From assembly GCA_002633005.1 (NCBI GenBank), contig NMRA01000568.1, positions 64,001 through 128,000 on the forward strand: a DNA stretch of 64,000 bases, given 5' to 3'. This stretch comes from Phoronis australis (lineage: Eukaryota; Phoronida; Phoronidae). Below are positions 26,901-36,846 of this stretch, one piece after another. Position 1 is the first letter of the stretch, and the number at the start of each line of letters is the position of its first letter. Position numbers and translations under genes: made by a program. Under the pieces are notes generated by a model. The model did not search any database. It was not told the DNA's origin and saw only the letters and a list, made by a program, of their open reading frames with translations.

Positions 26901-29900
26901 GACTTGACGCCATATTTAAGTGTCTCCTTGCAGTCACTCAAGATCTGCTCCAGAGGTTGCGGCTCATCTGGTATATCTAAACAGTGATCCAGTATCTCTC
27001 TCAGCTGGTGTGGGTGGTGGAAGTCCACAACCTTCTGACCACGGTCCACATTCTTGCGGATGTACTCGACCAAGACGTCGACCAGCTGCTTGAGGAAGTG
27101 CTCAGTCTTCTTGTCTTCATCGGACGCCGGCACCAGTTCTGTTGGAAGAGGGCGTTAAGGTCATGCCGGACCCCAGAAAAACTTGGAATATCAGAAGTGG
27201 GTGAAAGGATTCATTCGAAACTTTCAGTTCTCGTGATTTTTATGCAGTGTTTTGCAAAATGATGCTAGTACTTTTTTCAAAATGTTCCACTTTTGGATGA
27301 GGGACTATGAAAAACAGGATTTGTATGATTTTTGTGAAAAAACGAAAATGAAACAATAATTCAGGAAACCGTAACAGCTTTTTTGAGATTTTATCTTTTG
27401 AACATTTCTACAGAACATTTCTACAGAACATTTCTACAGAACATTTCTACAGAATCATGCAAAATGTTAGTCATATAATTAATCCTGTTGTTTTGTAATA
27501 AAGTACCTTTCCTTTTTGATAGATGTTACTAAAATGCATGATCACGTGAGCTTGTTAACGGCAGTCAACAATCAAATTCTACTTAATTTCAGCTTTCAAT
27601 AAACATATCCTTTAACTCATCTCAATTCTATAGTTTTGTAGATATTTAGCTCAATCATACACAAACGTGTCAACAAGGCCTAACATAACCTTAACGCGTA
27701 CCCATAGGTCTGAATATAGCTTTATTGATAGCAAGCATGTTGTTTGATTTGGAAACATTATAAAGAGTATGGATAACATGTGTCTTCTTTCCTATGGTGG
27801 GTCGTTGAGGGAAATGTTTCGCCGTAAAATTACGCTCGTAATTACGAGCGTAAGTTAAATTGCAAAAGTGTTGCAGTAAAATTACGCCCGTAAATTAAAT
27901 GGGGGAAATGTCGCCGTAAATTAGGCTCGTAAAATACCCTCGCTGGTTCCCTGCGTGCCGCTAGGTGGGGCGGTAGCCGCGCCAGCACGCAGGTATCACT
28001 TAAATTTCCTCTGTAAATTTTTTTACACCGGCGTTTCTGATTGGCTAGTCGATTCGTCAACANGGAAATGTCGCCGTAAATTAGGCTCGTAAAATACCTT
28101 AAGAACGTTCCAAATTTAAACCAATCAGTGATGACATAACATACACGACTGTTGCTAGGCAGCTCGTTCTTGCACAATCGCTGACATGGCAGCAGCGATT
28201 TTATCCGCCATGATTCAGCGCTGGTATCGTAGACATGAAATCCTTCAGTAAATAAGTATTTCCAAGAGCGCGCTCGATCGTGGATTGTAAAACCCAACGT
28301 CATTGGCTAAGAGTTTAAACTAAATTACGAGCGTAATTTTACGCCGTAAAGAATTAAATCACGCTCGTAATTTTACGGCGTAATTAACGGCGTAAATAAC
28401 GGCGTAATGTACACAATTACGCTCGTATTTTTTCGGCGATACTTTCCCCCCAACGGCCCATCATACTTTCCATGACGACGCCATTACACATTTGCATTCA
28501 GAAATATTTTGGTTACAATTATTGTGCTCTATAATTAATTTACGAACGAATAAAGATTGATAATTGATAATGCATTAGAGAGAACTGATATTGGCTCATG
28601 TTAAACATAAAATGTGGATCGGAGGTTCAGTCACCGTACTCAAACTCTAACATTTGCAATTTTCATTCTAGTTTAGTACATGTATGAATTTCTGGTAAAT
28701 GTCTATTATACAATTTACGTGGGTGTATGTCTAGTTTTTAGTCTCGAAATTTTGAGTTTGAACTCACGTTTAAAACTCAAATCGTGGTGATAACGTCGTG
28801 TCAACCTGCTATAGATTCATGTATTTAAACCACAGGGTGCTCCAGCACACAACCATAAACAAATACTTCGTAATAATGTAAAATAAAAATGTGAAAATTA
28901 AGTTCAACTTCAACTTTGTTTGATGTTAACTTTATTACGGGTTAATTCTTTTCAAATACGAAAGTTGTAACAAAATCACTCCTCATTTTCTTTTTTTAAT
29001 ATAGACATGACCATCATAGCTCTGTACTTTGGTTAATAGTTTATGAACTATTGTAAAGGACAAAGTCTGCGGAATTATTCAAATACTTACACAGCTTCAA
29101 ACGTCTTTTTGCAAATCTGCCTCTACAAAGTTCGTTAAGCCTCATTCATTTTGAGTTAGAACCTCATCAGCTTGTTTGCGTATTTAGCCAAATATCTCCA
29201 AAGTATAGATTTTAAATAAGTGAAAATATATTTTATGTAGAAAGTCTTTAAAATTTGATTTCTTAGTTTATTTTTATTTTATACCAATGTGCTATTAATA
29301 TTATCTAGTCATTATGTCTTTGAAGTGAACTTGAGCCAAAAGAAAATTACTCCCATAGCACAGGTACACCCATAGCACAGGTACACCCATAGCACAGGTA
29401 CACCCATAGCAACAGTACATCCATAGCAAACTAACGGTACCAATATCATGGCAAACTTTCCTATGATATAAAAGTTCAACATGAAATCGTAAAAAAGCTG
29501 TTTCATTTTTTAAAATTTTTAATTTGTTTTCGTTTAATGCTTCTTTTGAGTTTTTATACAAATCATAAAATTCTTATTTTTGATAGCACCCCATGCAAAA
29601 CTGGAACGCTTCGAAAACAAATCCTAAAAATATTTTGAGAACAGTATACAACGTATAGCATCTGGAAGTTTGACACAAATCATAATAGCCATCTCTGAAA
29701 ATGAAGTCGTCCAAGTTTGATCATGTTTATAGAGACCTATGTAACCTTAACAATAACAATGAAATTATCATTGCTGTGAATCGTGTACTTTCAAGTTTGA
29801 ACAAATGATGCGTAGTTATGGCACGTAAAAACCAAGTGTTTAAATGTGTAAACTTAATAAGTGCCTTGCTCAACACTTACTGTAGTTGTGCAGTCTTGCA

Positions 29901-30125
29901 CCGTTACTCACCACTGGCATAAGTTTTCTCGAACTCTGACCAATCTGGCTCTGGACCATCATCTATGTGAGACACACTTTTGCTGCGGTAGTTGATATTT
30001 TTTTTTGCTCGTTGGTGGTGGCGCTGCTGTCTGCTTGATTTTGCATCGAGATTTCCCATCATCTTCACCAGGTCGGCGTCCATCTTGCAGTTGCTACAGC
30101 TAGCGTTGTCCGAGATTGAAGACAT
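11810..30125 (-). CDS. GAD: Glutamate decarboxylase (GAD65/67-like), 13 coding exons, complete
   Basis: PLP-dependent enzyme that decarboxylates L-glutamate to GABA in the cytosol. Exons on the minus strand, 5' to 3': 29912-30125, 26899-27138, 25889-25979, 24546-24652, 23717-23832, 23211-23290, 19784-19955, 17711-17775, 17276-17354, 16802-17001, 14170-14224, 12306-12395, 11810-11983. They sum to 1683 nt: 560 residues plus TGA, close to vertebrate GADs (about 585-594). All introns are GT-AG and phases match at every junction. The PLP lysine lies in TWNPHK (K372). [29 protein letters not shown] and NFFRMV are GAD signatures. The stretch NTNMF and the loop KNYDV (not the KFYDV of CSAD and GADL1) favour glutamate decarboxylase over cysteine sulfinate decarboxylase. 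The start is the first ATG after an in-frame TAA. No disruption is seen. Introns are rich in repeats and transposons. Confidence 0.93.
12306..12395 (-). CDS. GAD: GAD exon 12
   Basis: A 90-nt exon coding [20 protein letters not shown] and [19 protein letters not shown] is diagnostic of the GAD/CSAD group. Confidence 0.93.
12905..13068. repeat. 20-bp minisatellite in GAD intron 12/11 region
   Basis: About eight copies of CACCAAACTGTTTTCACCAC with C/T changes. Lies in the intron between GAD exons 11 and 12. Confidence 0.93.
13123..13400. repeat. 30/31-bp minisatellite in the same GAD intron
   Basis: Nine near-identical copies of GTCCGCTAGCGTTGTACGGTAGTTACAATAT; some lack one T or have GCACGG. 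Very homogeneous, so likely variable in copy number. Confidence 0.95.
14170..14224 (-). CDS. GAD: GAD exon 11 (55 nt)
   Basis: A very short exon coding [18 protein letters not shown]. Its first base completes the codon split at the end of exon 10, and it ends in phase 0 before [10 protein letters not shown]. Acceptor taatttag, donor gtgagt. Confidence 0.88.
16802..17001 (-). CDS. GAD: GAD exon 10 (catalytic loop)
   Basis: A 200-nt exon starting [20 protein letters not shown]. It carries the mobile catalytic loop [17 protein letters not shown] and [11 protein letters not shown]. Tyr409 sits where GADs have their loop tyrosine. Acceptor gttccag, donor gtaggt in mid-codon. Confidence 0.96.
17276..17354 (-). 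CDS. GAD: GAD exon 9 (PLP lysine)
   Basis: A 79-nt exon coding [20 protein letters not shown] and ILLRHQ. The lysine of NPHK forms the Schiff base with pyridoxal phosphate. Donor gtgagt. Confidence 0.96.
17711..17775 (-). CDS. GAD: GAD exon 8
   Basis: A 65-nt exon coding [20 protein letters not shown] and E, the AAWGGG loop directly after HVD. Acceptor cccttag, donor gtaggt. Confidence 0.93.
18262..18707. repeat. Minisatellite with higher-order structure, in GAD intron 7
   Basis: A basic unit of about 29 bp, TAGTGTGTACTAGAGTACTAAT plus TATATG. In 18405-18665 units form a longer period of about 118 bp, including GTATAAGAGGGTACTAATTG, repeated roughly twice. Confidence 0.9.
19784..19955 (-). 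CDS. GAD: GAD exon 7
   Basis: A 172-nt exon coding [20 protein letters not shown], then [18 protein letters not shown] and GLWLHVD. The ATAxTTVYGAxDPL and HVDAAWGG region holds the aspartate that pairs with the PLP ring nitrogen. A transposon end lies only 36 bp upstream of the acceptor. Confidence 0.95.
19992..21916 (+). mobile_element. TIR transposon copy 1 with 8-bp target duplication, in GAD intron 6
   Basis: Begins CACAGGCGC and ends GCGCCTGTG, flanked by the direct repeat CATAATAC (19984-19991 and 21917-21924). Shares long arms with 48843-53209. The centre is partly unknown because of an assembly gap (20765-21526). The unique stretch 20455-20764 is absent from copy 2 and shows no recognisable protein. 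The left end lies 36 bp upstream of the GAD exon 7 acceptor. Confidence 0.88.
20765..21526. other. Assembly gap (762 N)
   Basis: A run of N inside transposon copy 1; open frames spanning it are artefacts. Confidence 0.99.
22028..22117. repeat. 43-bp direct duplication in GAD intron 6
   Basis: AAATATGGCGCGTTCAAAGA...CCAGCCCTGAGTCGGTAAAT is present twice with two differences. Confidence 0.9.
22945..23193 (+). mobile_element. tRNA-derived SINE in GAD intron 6
   Basis: A tRNA-like head has a box-A-like GGCATTATCC...GCAGAGCG and a box-B-like GGTTCCAGTC about 60 bp downstream. A tRNA-unrelated body ends in ACCCTCATTGTAAATATTAC and an (AAAT)n tail. The tail stops about 18 bp short of the GAD exon 6 donor. 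Confidence 0.65.
23211..23290 (-). CDS. GAD: GAD exon 6
   Basis: An 80-nt exon coding [20 protein letters not shown] and SVKTDE. It is the HYSIKKA segment of the PLP domain with Phe in place of Tyr and Ile. The last codon is completed by exon 7 to give Trp where most GADs have Arg (ERGK becomes EWGK). A SINE tail lies about 18 bp beyond the donor gtaact. Confidence 0.9.
23717..23832 (-). CDS. GAD: GAD exon 5
   Basis: A 116-nt exon completing GG and reading [15 protein letters not shown] through LVIFTSEH. It ends at the conserved SEH before SHYSIKK. Donor gtgcgt. The middle ([12 protein letters not shown]) is less conserved, as usual in this segment. Confidence 0.9.
24546..24652 (-). CDS. GAD: GAD exon 4
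   Basis: A 107-nt exon coding [20 protein letters not shown] and then [15 protein letters not shown]. The FTYE-APVF and DGIFSPGG stretches are family hallmarks. Acceptor tttcag, donor gtagac. Confidence 0.93.
25211..25747 (+). mobile_element. TTAA-flanked MITE family, copy in GAD intron 3
   Basis: Starts GGAGGCCTGGAACGCGAAAA after TTAA and ends with the inverse (TTTTCGCTTTTCATGCCTC). Shared internal phrases include TGTCAAAGCATTTT, CATATGGAAAATGTGACC-like text and GAGCGCATGCGCG-like text. Non-coding. The TTAA target suggests mobilisation by a piggyBac- or Kolobok-type transposase; the ends do not match the piggyBac element at 49.8-53.0 kb. Confidence 0.65.
25889..25979 (-). CDS. GAD: GAD exon 3
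   Basis: A 91-nt exon coding [20 protein letters not shown] and then WLTATTNTN, the dimer and substrate-entry region of the family. It ends within the Met codon of NTNM|FTYE. Acceptor attccag, donor gtaggt. Too short to stand out as an open frame; found by motif and by matching splice phase. Confidence 0.93.
26899..27138 (-). CDS. GAD: GAD exon 2
   Basis: Codes for residues 72-152, starting [11 protein letters not shown]. Contains [11 protein letters not shown] and [10 protein letters not shown], strongly conserved in the GAD N-terminal domain. Acceptor ccaacag, donor gtaggc. Confidence 0.93.
27398..27452. repeat. 15-bp tandem repeat, 4 copies, in GAD intron 1
   Basis: Unit ACATTTCTACAGAAC repeated almost without change. 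Confidence 0.95.
27795..28463. mobile_element. MITE with TA target site, 669 bp, in GAD intron 1
   Basis: Imperfect inverted ends TGGTGGGTCGTTGAGGG and its complement, flanked by TA (27793-27794, 28464-28465), as in Tc1/mariner-type insertions. The interior is crowded with both orientations of TTACGCTCGTAA- and GCCGTAA-type words. A 37-bp segment starting GGAAATGTCGCCGTAAATTA occurs twice (about 27904 and 28064). No transposase. Confidence 0.7.
29350..29425. repeat. 18-bp tandem repeat, about 4 copies, in GAD intron 1
   Basis: Unit CCCATAGCACAGGTACAC; the last copy has AACAGTACAT. Confidence 0.93.
29912..30125 (-). CDS. GAD: GAD exon 1 (N-terminal tail)
   Basis: Residues 1-71, beginning [10 protein letters not shown]. 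Low-complexity, basic and cysteine-containing, like the poorly conserved N-terminal tails of animal GADs that govern membrane targeting; no palmitoylation site can be assigned. The ATG has A at -3 and an in-frame TAA lies upstream. The donor gtgagt splits codon 72 after its first base. An upstream non-coding exon is possible because AG directly precedes the ATG. Confidence 0.85.
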
Positions 30126-33100
30126 CTTATGAACACAAAACACAAAGGAGTGGTAGGCGTAACCGTGTCTTTATAGAAATACACTTTCCACGGAGTGGAA
30201 CCCTTACCACGGGTGGGGACCTCTTGCTAAACAACACAAAACACCACGCACTGCAAGAGTACTTAGAACGCACAAAGAATCTTTACCACAGAGGCTGACT
30301 GACTACTACTACAACCAGGCGAGGCACATTTACCAAAGACAATTGTGGGCAAGCTTCATTAGTGAGATTCTTTGTGCGTGGTAAGGTTTCCTCCTGTGAG
30401 TGATTAGCGTTTGTGACGAACAGTAAGGCCTCGGCTAGGGTGGCATGGATTTTACGTCCGTAGTAAGTGTTTACTGCCCATTGTGAGACAAAAAGACAAA
30501 TACAAGTACATTTAAAGCGAATGTCAAATTAGATGTATATGCGTTACACATAAATGTCGCGAACTTGGAACCTGCGACCAATAGCTCGTGTTTTTAAAGG
30601 TAGCGATATATTTAAGGTGCATGACCCGAGCTCTATTTTGCTGAGTAATTCGTGTTTAAGGCCAGTCAAGTTTACTCAAGGTTCATGACCTGCATTTTGT
30701 GTTTCCCAACCGTAATGATATTCTCTCCAGTAACTTGCGCTTTTAATATGCAAAACACCTTGTTTGTGCTTATAATATAATACGTATTTGTTACGTGGTT
30801 TAAATAAATTTTAACTTTCACTTTGAAATAATGTTGCCTTTCATTAACGCTATTTAATTGAAGACAGTTCATCCCCGATTGGCACAGCAAGCACGTCTTA
30901 AGATTGATGTTATGCTACCGAAAGACACCCGAGAGTACACGCACACCTGTATGACCTGCGTGTTTGTCTTCATTTTTTTGGTCTAAATTGCTAAAGAACA
31001 GGTAGTATTACTAATAGTGTTTTCATAAAAACTGGAACGTGAAAACTGCAAGCAGCAACAAACAACTACGCATGCCATGTTCTTCAGTATTCCATTTAAA
31101 TTTGGCTACCAACGGATGTTAATTGCGTATTGCTCTATTAACTAACTAACGGGAAGAGTCTGCGGTATTTAAAAATGGCAAAAGGGGCCAAAATTATTCA
31201 GAATATGTTGGATACTTCCTTACATTTGTGACCTGTAAAATGTCATTTTGTAAAATAAAGAGTGCGACACATCTGTGTTGCTTGCTCGTGAACTTTTGAA
31301 CCTAGAATTTTAAAATAGCACCACCCTGAAGCTCGAGGTAGCATTGGAAATCCAAGTTTTTGATTCGCAGTTCCTCCAGTCACCAAATGCCTATTTTATC
31401 GGAATGAAGACGAAGGCATACGCAACAACCCTATAGTTGCCGAGTAACTTGCCTAAGCGCAGATCACCTTTGCTTCTTTAGCAGATTTTGTAAGGAGTTT
31501 CTACATTTGGTCCAAACTTTTGAGGTTTGACAAGAGTTACAGATCCTCATTTTGTTGGATGGGGAAGTCTTTATTAACACCTGTTAAAAGGCTAAAACTA
31601 GGTTTAACAGCCTTTTAAGTATTTCAACCTCTTATATGTGCATCGACGTGTTACATTTCATAAAGTAATGTAGATTGCCCCGAAACTCAAGCATATATTT
31701 TGAACAAATAAAACTTCAGAAATGCTCGCGACTCTTAGAAACAAGTCTAATATTTTTTTATAAAACCAAAATATGATTTTCTTTTTTTGCATATATGATA
31801 AAGGAGGTTATGGCGGGCGTAAATGAACTATTTGCTAGCTACACGTCTTGATGGCAACATATTATACTGTACAAAACAAAATCAATTCTTTAGGTAAGCC
31901 CCATTATGGAATTCGTTGTCACAAATCTACATTCGTTGTCTGCTCTTGTGTTTTGAATTTAATCAGTTGCTCGTAACACAAAACAAATCAAAAACATCCG
32001 TACATTAAGACTTTTTCAAAAAACAATCCCATGTCTTTTTACGTGTCATTTTCATTTTCGTTTCGTCAAAATTAATACAAGAGGTCGTCTTTGAACAGTG
32101 AAGATGAATTTCGCACCAGTTTGGGCAATATTTTTTATTAAATAACAAAGTAAGAAATGAAAAATCACAATTTTAATTATTTTTTTACTTTACTACCTGA
32201 ATTAGTACTTGATTAGTTGAACAGCTCTACGAAACAGATCATTGGATCTCTGTCTTAAGTAAACTGATTAAATTGAACTTACTGTCAGATTTATTCCACC
32301 GCCAGTAAGATTTTCTTCGACTGTTGATTATTGAATCTGCCGGTCTTCTTAAGCCTTAACTCACGTCACGTGGTTATCTTAACTCACGTCACGTGTTTAT
32401 TTCCCATCGCTTCTGTACCTTCGTAGCTCATACACGTGGCATGTCATACTTTTGCCAAAGTAACTTTAAAGCTCAATAACTCGTCTTCCATGACACAAAT
32501 ACCGCTCACGGTTATGACGCTGGTCTGAAAGTGTTACTTATACATGTGTAACTAAATTGGAGACAATTTCAAGGTCTTTTTCATGAAAAGTGACATAAAT
32601 TTGTCCTAACGCTCCTCACAACTATTTATTAAAATAGTTTTAGACCAAATATACATGACCACACTGTCACGATATATAATTATGAGCCACTGTGATGTAA
32701 TTCTTGACCAACCGTGATAATCCATAGCGAAATCGGTGGCAACCATACTCTATCAGTGATGGATCAAACTGCACCATAACTTTCTCGGCAGGTAGTGCCT
32801 CTCTGGGGCAGAATTCATTAAAAACGGCAACATTCGCAGTTGGATACGAAAAATGCAGAAAAAACTTATTCAACAACGAATGTTGAATTTGTTTTTAGCT
32901 AATCAGACGAGGTGTGAATTTGTTTCTTGAGCCGAACTTTCAATTCATTATTGCTCGACGACATCATGGCGAATAAAATGACACGCCGTGACAATAAGTC
33001 AATTTGTAGAGCCAGCAAGTCAGTAGAGCATGGTCTACAGCCGCTATAAGCGCTTGAAGGAGATTATAGAGGTATAAATTTTACATGATTGCACGTTTTC

Positions 33101-34099
33101 AAAAAAAAAACAATAAGTTTAAACTCGCAATGTCCACGTAACTTCCGAAGATGTTGGACGAGAATGGGACCAACAAATGTACAGTCGAATCAATATGGCA
33201 CGTCTATTTCGAAAATCAACTCTTGCCTTATTTGCTCTCTCTAATAAGATACTCAAGATGGTGAAGGAGGCCATGGCCGCGTTCCGGTCTCCAACGCGCA
33301 GTCACCTTCGTGCAAGCCCATCGGATAATACAGTCAAATTCCTGTCGGTATTCCTTTCCTCATTTAGAAAATCAAATGGGTTGACTTGCCTGAAAGTTAT
33401 CGCTCAGTCCTGCCACTTTACTACGAACGAACACCATCGCAGAATACGGTAGCTGGAAAAGGACACGAAAATTTTTCTCCTATCTCGAATGCCTAATGTA
33501 TAAGTCGGGTAGATCTTTCCAGACGAGGTATAAATATGGGTCATATTTTAAACAGGCATGGAACGTGAAAGCTCTTAAAAATATCTTTAAAAAATTTTTG
33601 ACAAAAGTTTTATCTCGCAACATCTAGTACAGAGTAGTTCACTTTTCCCTGTGAGGAAATTCACAGAAAAAATAAAAAAAATCACGACTATGGAACTACT
33701 CGCGAAGGAAAAACTCTGTGGTTACCACAGACTTTCTAATTATCCCTCCCACTTATGATAAATGCGCGCGTGCGCTCACAATCAGTTGCTTGAAGTCACT
33801 TGAGCTCAAATGTCACATTTTCCATGAAAAGGAAATGTACTACGTCTATGTCTTACCATACCAAATAAGGAAACGTGTTTTGCTTTGTGGGAGAAAAATC
33901 GATGAAATGGCAAGCAGTTGACATAGGCTTGCCCCGCCTCCTCCAATTTCACTCCCCTTCTTCCCGTATTTTTCCAGTGAATGCTCCGGTTCTCGAATTA
34001 TTCTCCTTTTCTTATTATACCCGAATTTTCTTAGTATGCGTATACCGTCTCGGATAAAGTTATAACAGAATCGATGTGACAAATGATTGAAAAGTCACG
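30126..34099. other. Intergenic region upstream of GAD
   Basis: Should hold the GAD promoter and any 5' UTR exon, but no core promoter can be assigned. A perfect 15-bp inverted repeat (ACGCACAAAGAATCT at 30268-30282 and its complement at 30365-30379) lies 140-250 bp upstream of the start codon. Otherwise only MITE copy e is seen. Confidence 0.5.
33552..33940 (-). mobile_element. TTAA-flanked MITE family, copy e (inverted, truncated)
   Basis: Begins ACAGGCATGGAACGTGAAAG right after TTAA (33548-33551), giving the clearest terminus of the family. The far end is missing after GGCAAGCAGTTGAC. Confidence 0.6.
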
Positions 34100-34198
34100 T
34101 GACCTGTTTCCCGCCAGATGTGCGTTTGAAATTGTGCTGAAGATTTCTCAATTAACTCTCTGTATATAAATCTTACGTTATCTTATACTTCACCCACG

Positions 34199-34992
34199 AT
34201 GAGTGCTGACGAACCAAGAAAGAAGTATGCAAGCAAAGATAGCGCATCCTTAAACAACAGAGCAAAAAAACTTACTCAAACAACCCTTGACTTCCGTCAG
34301 CTTGACCCGCCCCTGTGTGATTCGGACTCAAATGAGGACATTGCAAAGCTCGAAACAGTGCTGACTTCGCCCCAAGTTATTAAAACACTCCGTGAGCAAC
34401 TATTCCAGCCTTCCCTGGATGATATAAAAGCCCACTACGAGTCCATCCTTAACCAGAAAGACAAAGAAATGCAGCGGCTGAATGAGCAGGTCAACAATTT
34501 GTCAGCAAATCTAGACAACCTAAAGTAATACTCGCGTCGCAATAATATAGTTATATATGGAGTCGATGAGCCTGTAAATGAAAAACCTGGAGCCACTGAC
34601 AACATTGTGATCGACTTGGGACGCAAACTGGGTCTTGGAATTAACCCCCAACAAATCAGCAGATCCCACAGACTCGGGCCCAAACTACGTAAACATGGAG
34701 CTAGAGATTCGCGAAAAGATCGCCCTATCATCTGTAAGTTTGTGTCATATAATACCAGAGCTCTTTCCTTCACAATAGAAGTCTACTCCGCAAACTGAAA
34801 TTACCATCGCCGATCTACATCAATGAAAATCTCACGAAACAACGGTCCCTTCTCTACGCCCGCTGTCGCCGCCTTGTACAATCTAAAACGTGGACGCATG
34901 ACGGTAACGTAACAATACAGCTGCATGATAACAGGATAAAGCAGGTTTCCTCAGAAAGTGACCTTCTAGTGTTAGAAAACTGTGAAGTTTAA
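34199..34992 (+). pseudogene. Non-LTR retrotransposon ORF1, broken
   Basis: Begins MSADEPRKKYASKDSASLNN. A coiled coil (about residues 60-109) leads to YSRRNNIVIYGV, ISRSHRLGPKL, RPIICKF and, after a shift, LPSPIYINENLTKQRSLLYA and TWTHDGNV, the usual layout of ORF1 nucleic-acid-binding proteins of CR1/L2-like LINEs. A stop (TAA at 34526) stands just before YSRRNN, and a frameshift near 34770 separates the last third. Not functional as it stands. Confidence 0.8.
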
Positions 34993-35060
34993 ATTGTATT
35001 CTGCTCTCTCGTCCTATTGTAGTTCATATCCAATTACTCACTGGCGACATTCCTCACTTT

Positions 35061-35307
35061 TGTTGTATTACTGCAGGTTCACTAGCTAGGCCTCTAGAAG
35101 TACTCACCAGTTAAAACACAGCTATTCAGGCTTCAGTAAAACCCAATCCAGTTGCCCATCCCTGACATTCTGATTGCTTGCTGAAAGACTACCAGCAGGG
35201 TTCCCGCCAGCAGTTTAAATAAAACAAGCATCCGGGGAACCATAAAACTGACAAATCACAAGACACCACAGGAAGGTAAAGGACGAATGATGTTGACGAT
35301 TACAACA
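35061..35307 (-). repeat. LTR (3' LTR in element orientation)
   Basis: A 247-bp terminal repeat, TG...CA with short inverted ends TGTTGTA/TACAACA. Differs from its partner by only a handful of substitutions, implying a fairly recent insertion. Confidence 0.88.
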
Positions 35308-35944
35308 TTCCCCTCCTCCCTAAAAAAGTGTGGGACCCACCTGGGAATCAACATCATTTGCCAGATACAAAAAATTCCCAAAAATTTAACCATATCCCCC
35401 CTTACCAAAAATAAAGCCACTGCTAAATAGACCTAGAGTGTTAGAATGACAAGGACAGTTCCCCTAGAAGCAGAGAATAACGCACACAGGTTAAATATAG
35501 AAGTGCCAAAAATAATAAAAAGAGTTCAGAATGCCAGCACATCCCAAACACATGAAGTAACTCATAAAAAGAAAACCTATCAGGATTCCAACCCACCCCC
35601 CAGGGCGGGAGAGCAGTCACCTAACGGAAAAAGTTCTCGCTAGGGAGACTCCCCGGACTTGTAGTTGCAAAAGGTATAGAACACGTGCATTTCTAGTGGA
35701 GTTCTCAAAATAAACCCGGCACTAACCATGATACACGCATGCCACCCTTAATTGCTACTAGAATATTATATTTTCACGTGCTTCGGGTGGAGGCCGGGCA
35801 GACATATTCCAACCCGAAGGGAACGCCTTGGACCCAGACCTAAAATGGATGGGTTCACATAGAAATGTGACTGACCCTCCACTAAACATAGGCCTCGTGG
35901 CAACTGGGACGGACATGGAAGTACAGCACCCAGGTTAACCACGC

Positions 35945-36385
35945 ACTAGGGATACGATAATAAATAGGGGAATTAGTTGTAGGGAGAAAGTATTAGGTCA
36001 ATGAAATGGTGTTCAATTCAATGACACAACCAAAACATTGCCTCAGACTAAACTCACCAACTACACGGACGTAATAAATAAATAAATACCAGGGATGTGA
36101 TAATAAATACGGTAAGGGACTTAGGTGTAGGGAGAAAGTATTAGGTCAATGAAATGGTGTTCAATTCAATGACATAACCAAAACACTGCCTAAGCCTAAA
36201 TTCACCAACTATACGGACGTAATAAATAAATAAATACCAGGGATATGATAATAAATAAGGGACTTAGTTGTAGGGAGAAAGTATTAGGTCAATGAAATGG
36301 TGTTCAATTCAATGACATAACCAAAACAATGCCTCAGACTAAACTCACCAACTACAAGGACGTAATAAATAAATAAATACCCCAA
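35945..36385. repeat. Tandem repeat inside the LTR element, 3 copies of about 145 bp
   Basis: The phrase AGGGAGAAAGTATTAGGTCA recurs at about 35981, 36129 and 36272, each followed by the same AT-rich text and an AATAAATAAATAAATACC run. Fills much of the non-coding interior. Confidence 0.85.
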
Positions 36386-36595
36386 AACCCAAAGGATAAA
36401 ATCCCAGTTAAACCACCAACCCCAACAGACCAAGAGACCACTTGGCCACCGTACCAGCAACCCGCTAGCACGATACCACTCCCCTATCCAACCTTCCCCC
36501 CCAGACCTACGGAAAATGCCGTGGTCAGGCAAAGGTTTTCAAGAAAAGTGGTTGAATACTCCTAGAAAAACCTAACCAGTGCCGACTACGCCAAA

Positions 36596-36842
36596 TGTTG
36601 TATTACTGCAGGTTCACTAGCTAGGCCTCTAGAAGTACTCACCAGTTAAAACACAGCTATTCAAGCTTCAGAAAAACCCAATCCAGGTGCCCATCCCTGA
36701 CATCCTGATTGCTTGCTGAAAGACTGCCAGCAGGGTTCCCGCCAGCAGTTTCAATAAAACAAGCATCCGGGGAACCATAAAACTGACAAATCACAAGACA
36801 CCACAGAAAGATAAAGGACGAATTATGTTGACGATTACAACA
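36596..36842 (-). repeat. LTR (5' LTR in element orientation)
   Basis: The partner of 35061-35307, same length and ends. Confidence 0.88.
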
Positions 36843-36846
36843 CTTT

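Larger units (their letters stand above)
35061..36842 (-). mobile_element. Non-autonomous LTR retrotransposon, 1.78 kb
   Basis: Two nearly identical 247-bp direct repeats (35061-35307 and 36596-36842) each begin TGTTGTA and end TACAACA. The element is flanked by the 4-bp duplication CTTT (35057-35060, 36843-36846). On the minus strand a purine tract (AGGGAGGAGGGGAA) abuts the 3' LTR and TGGCGTAGTCGGCA, a primer-binding-like site, follows the 5' LTR, so it reads on the minus strand. The 1288-bp interior has no gag or pol. It sits in the LINE just after ORF1. Confidence 0.88.

Noticed and set aside
32667-32876. Minus-strand frame with EALPAEKVMVQFDPSLIEYG
   Set aside because: It looks protein-like and has an acceptor-like cccag before EALPAE, but no family is recognised and no partner exon was found.
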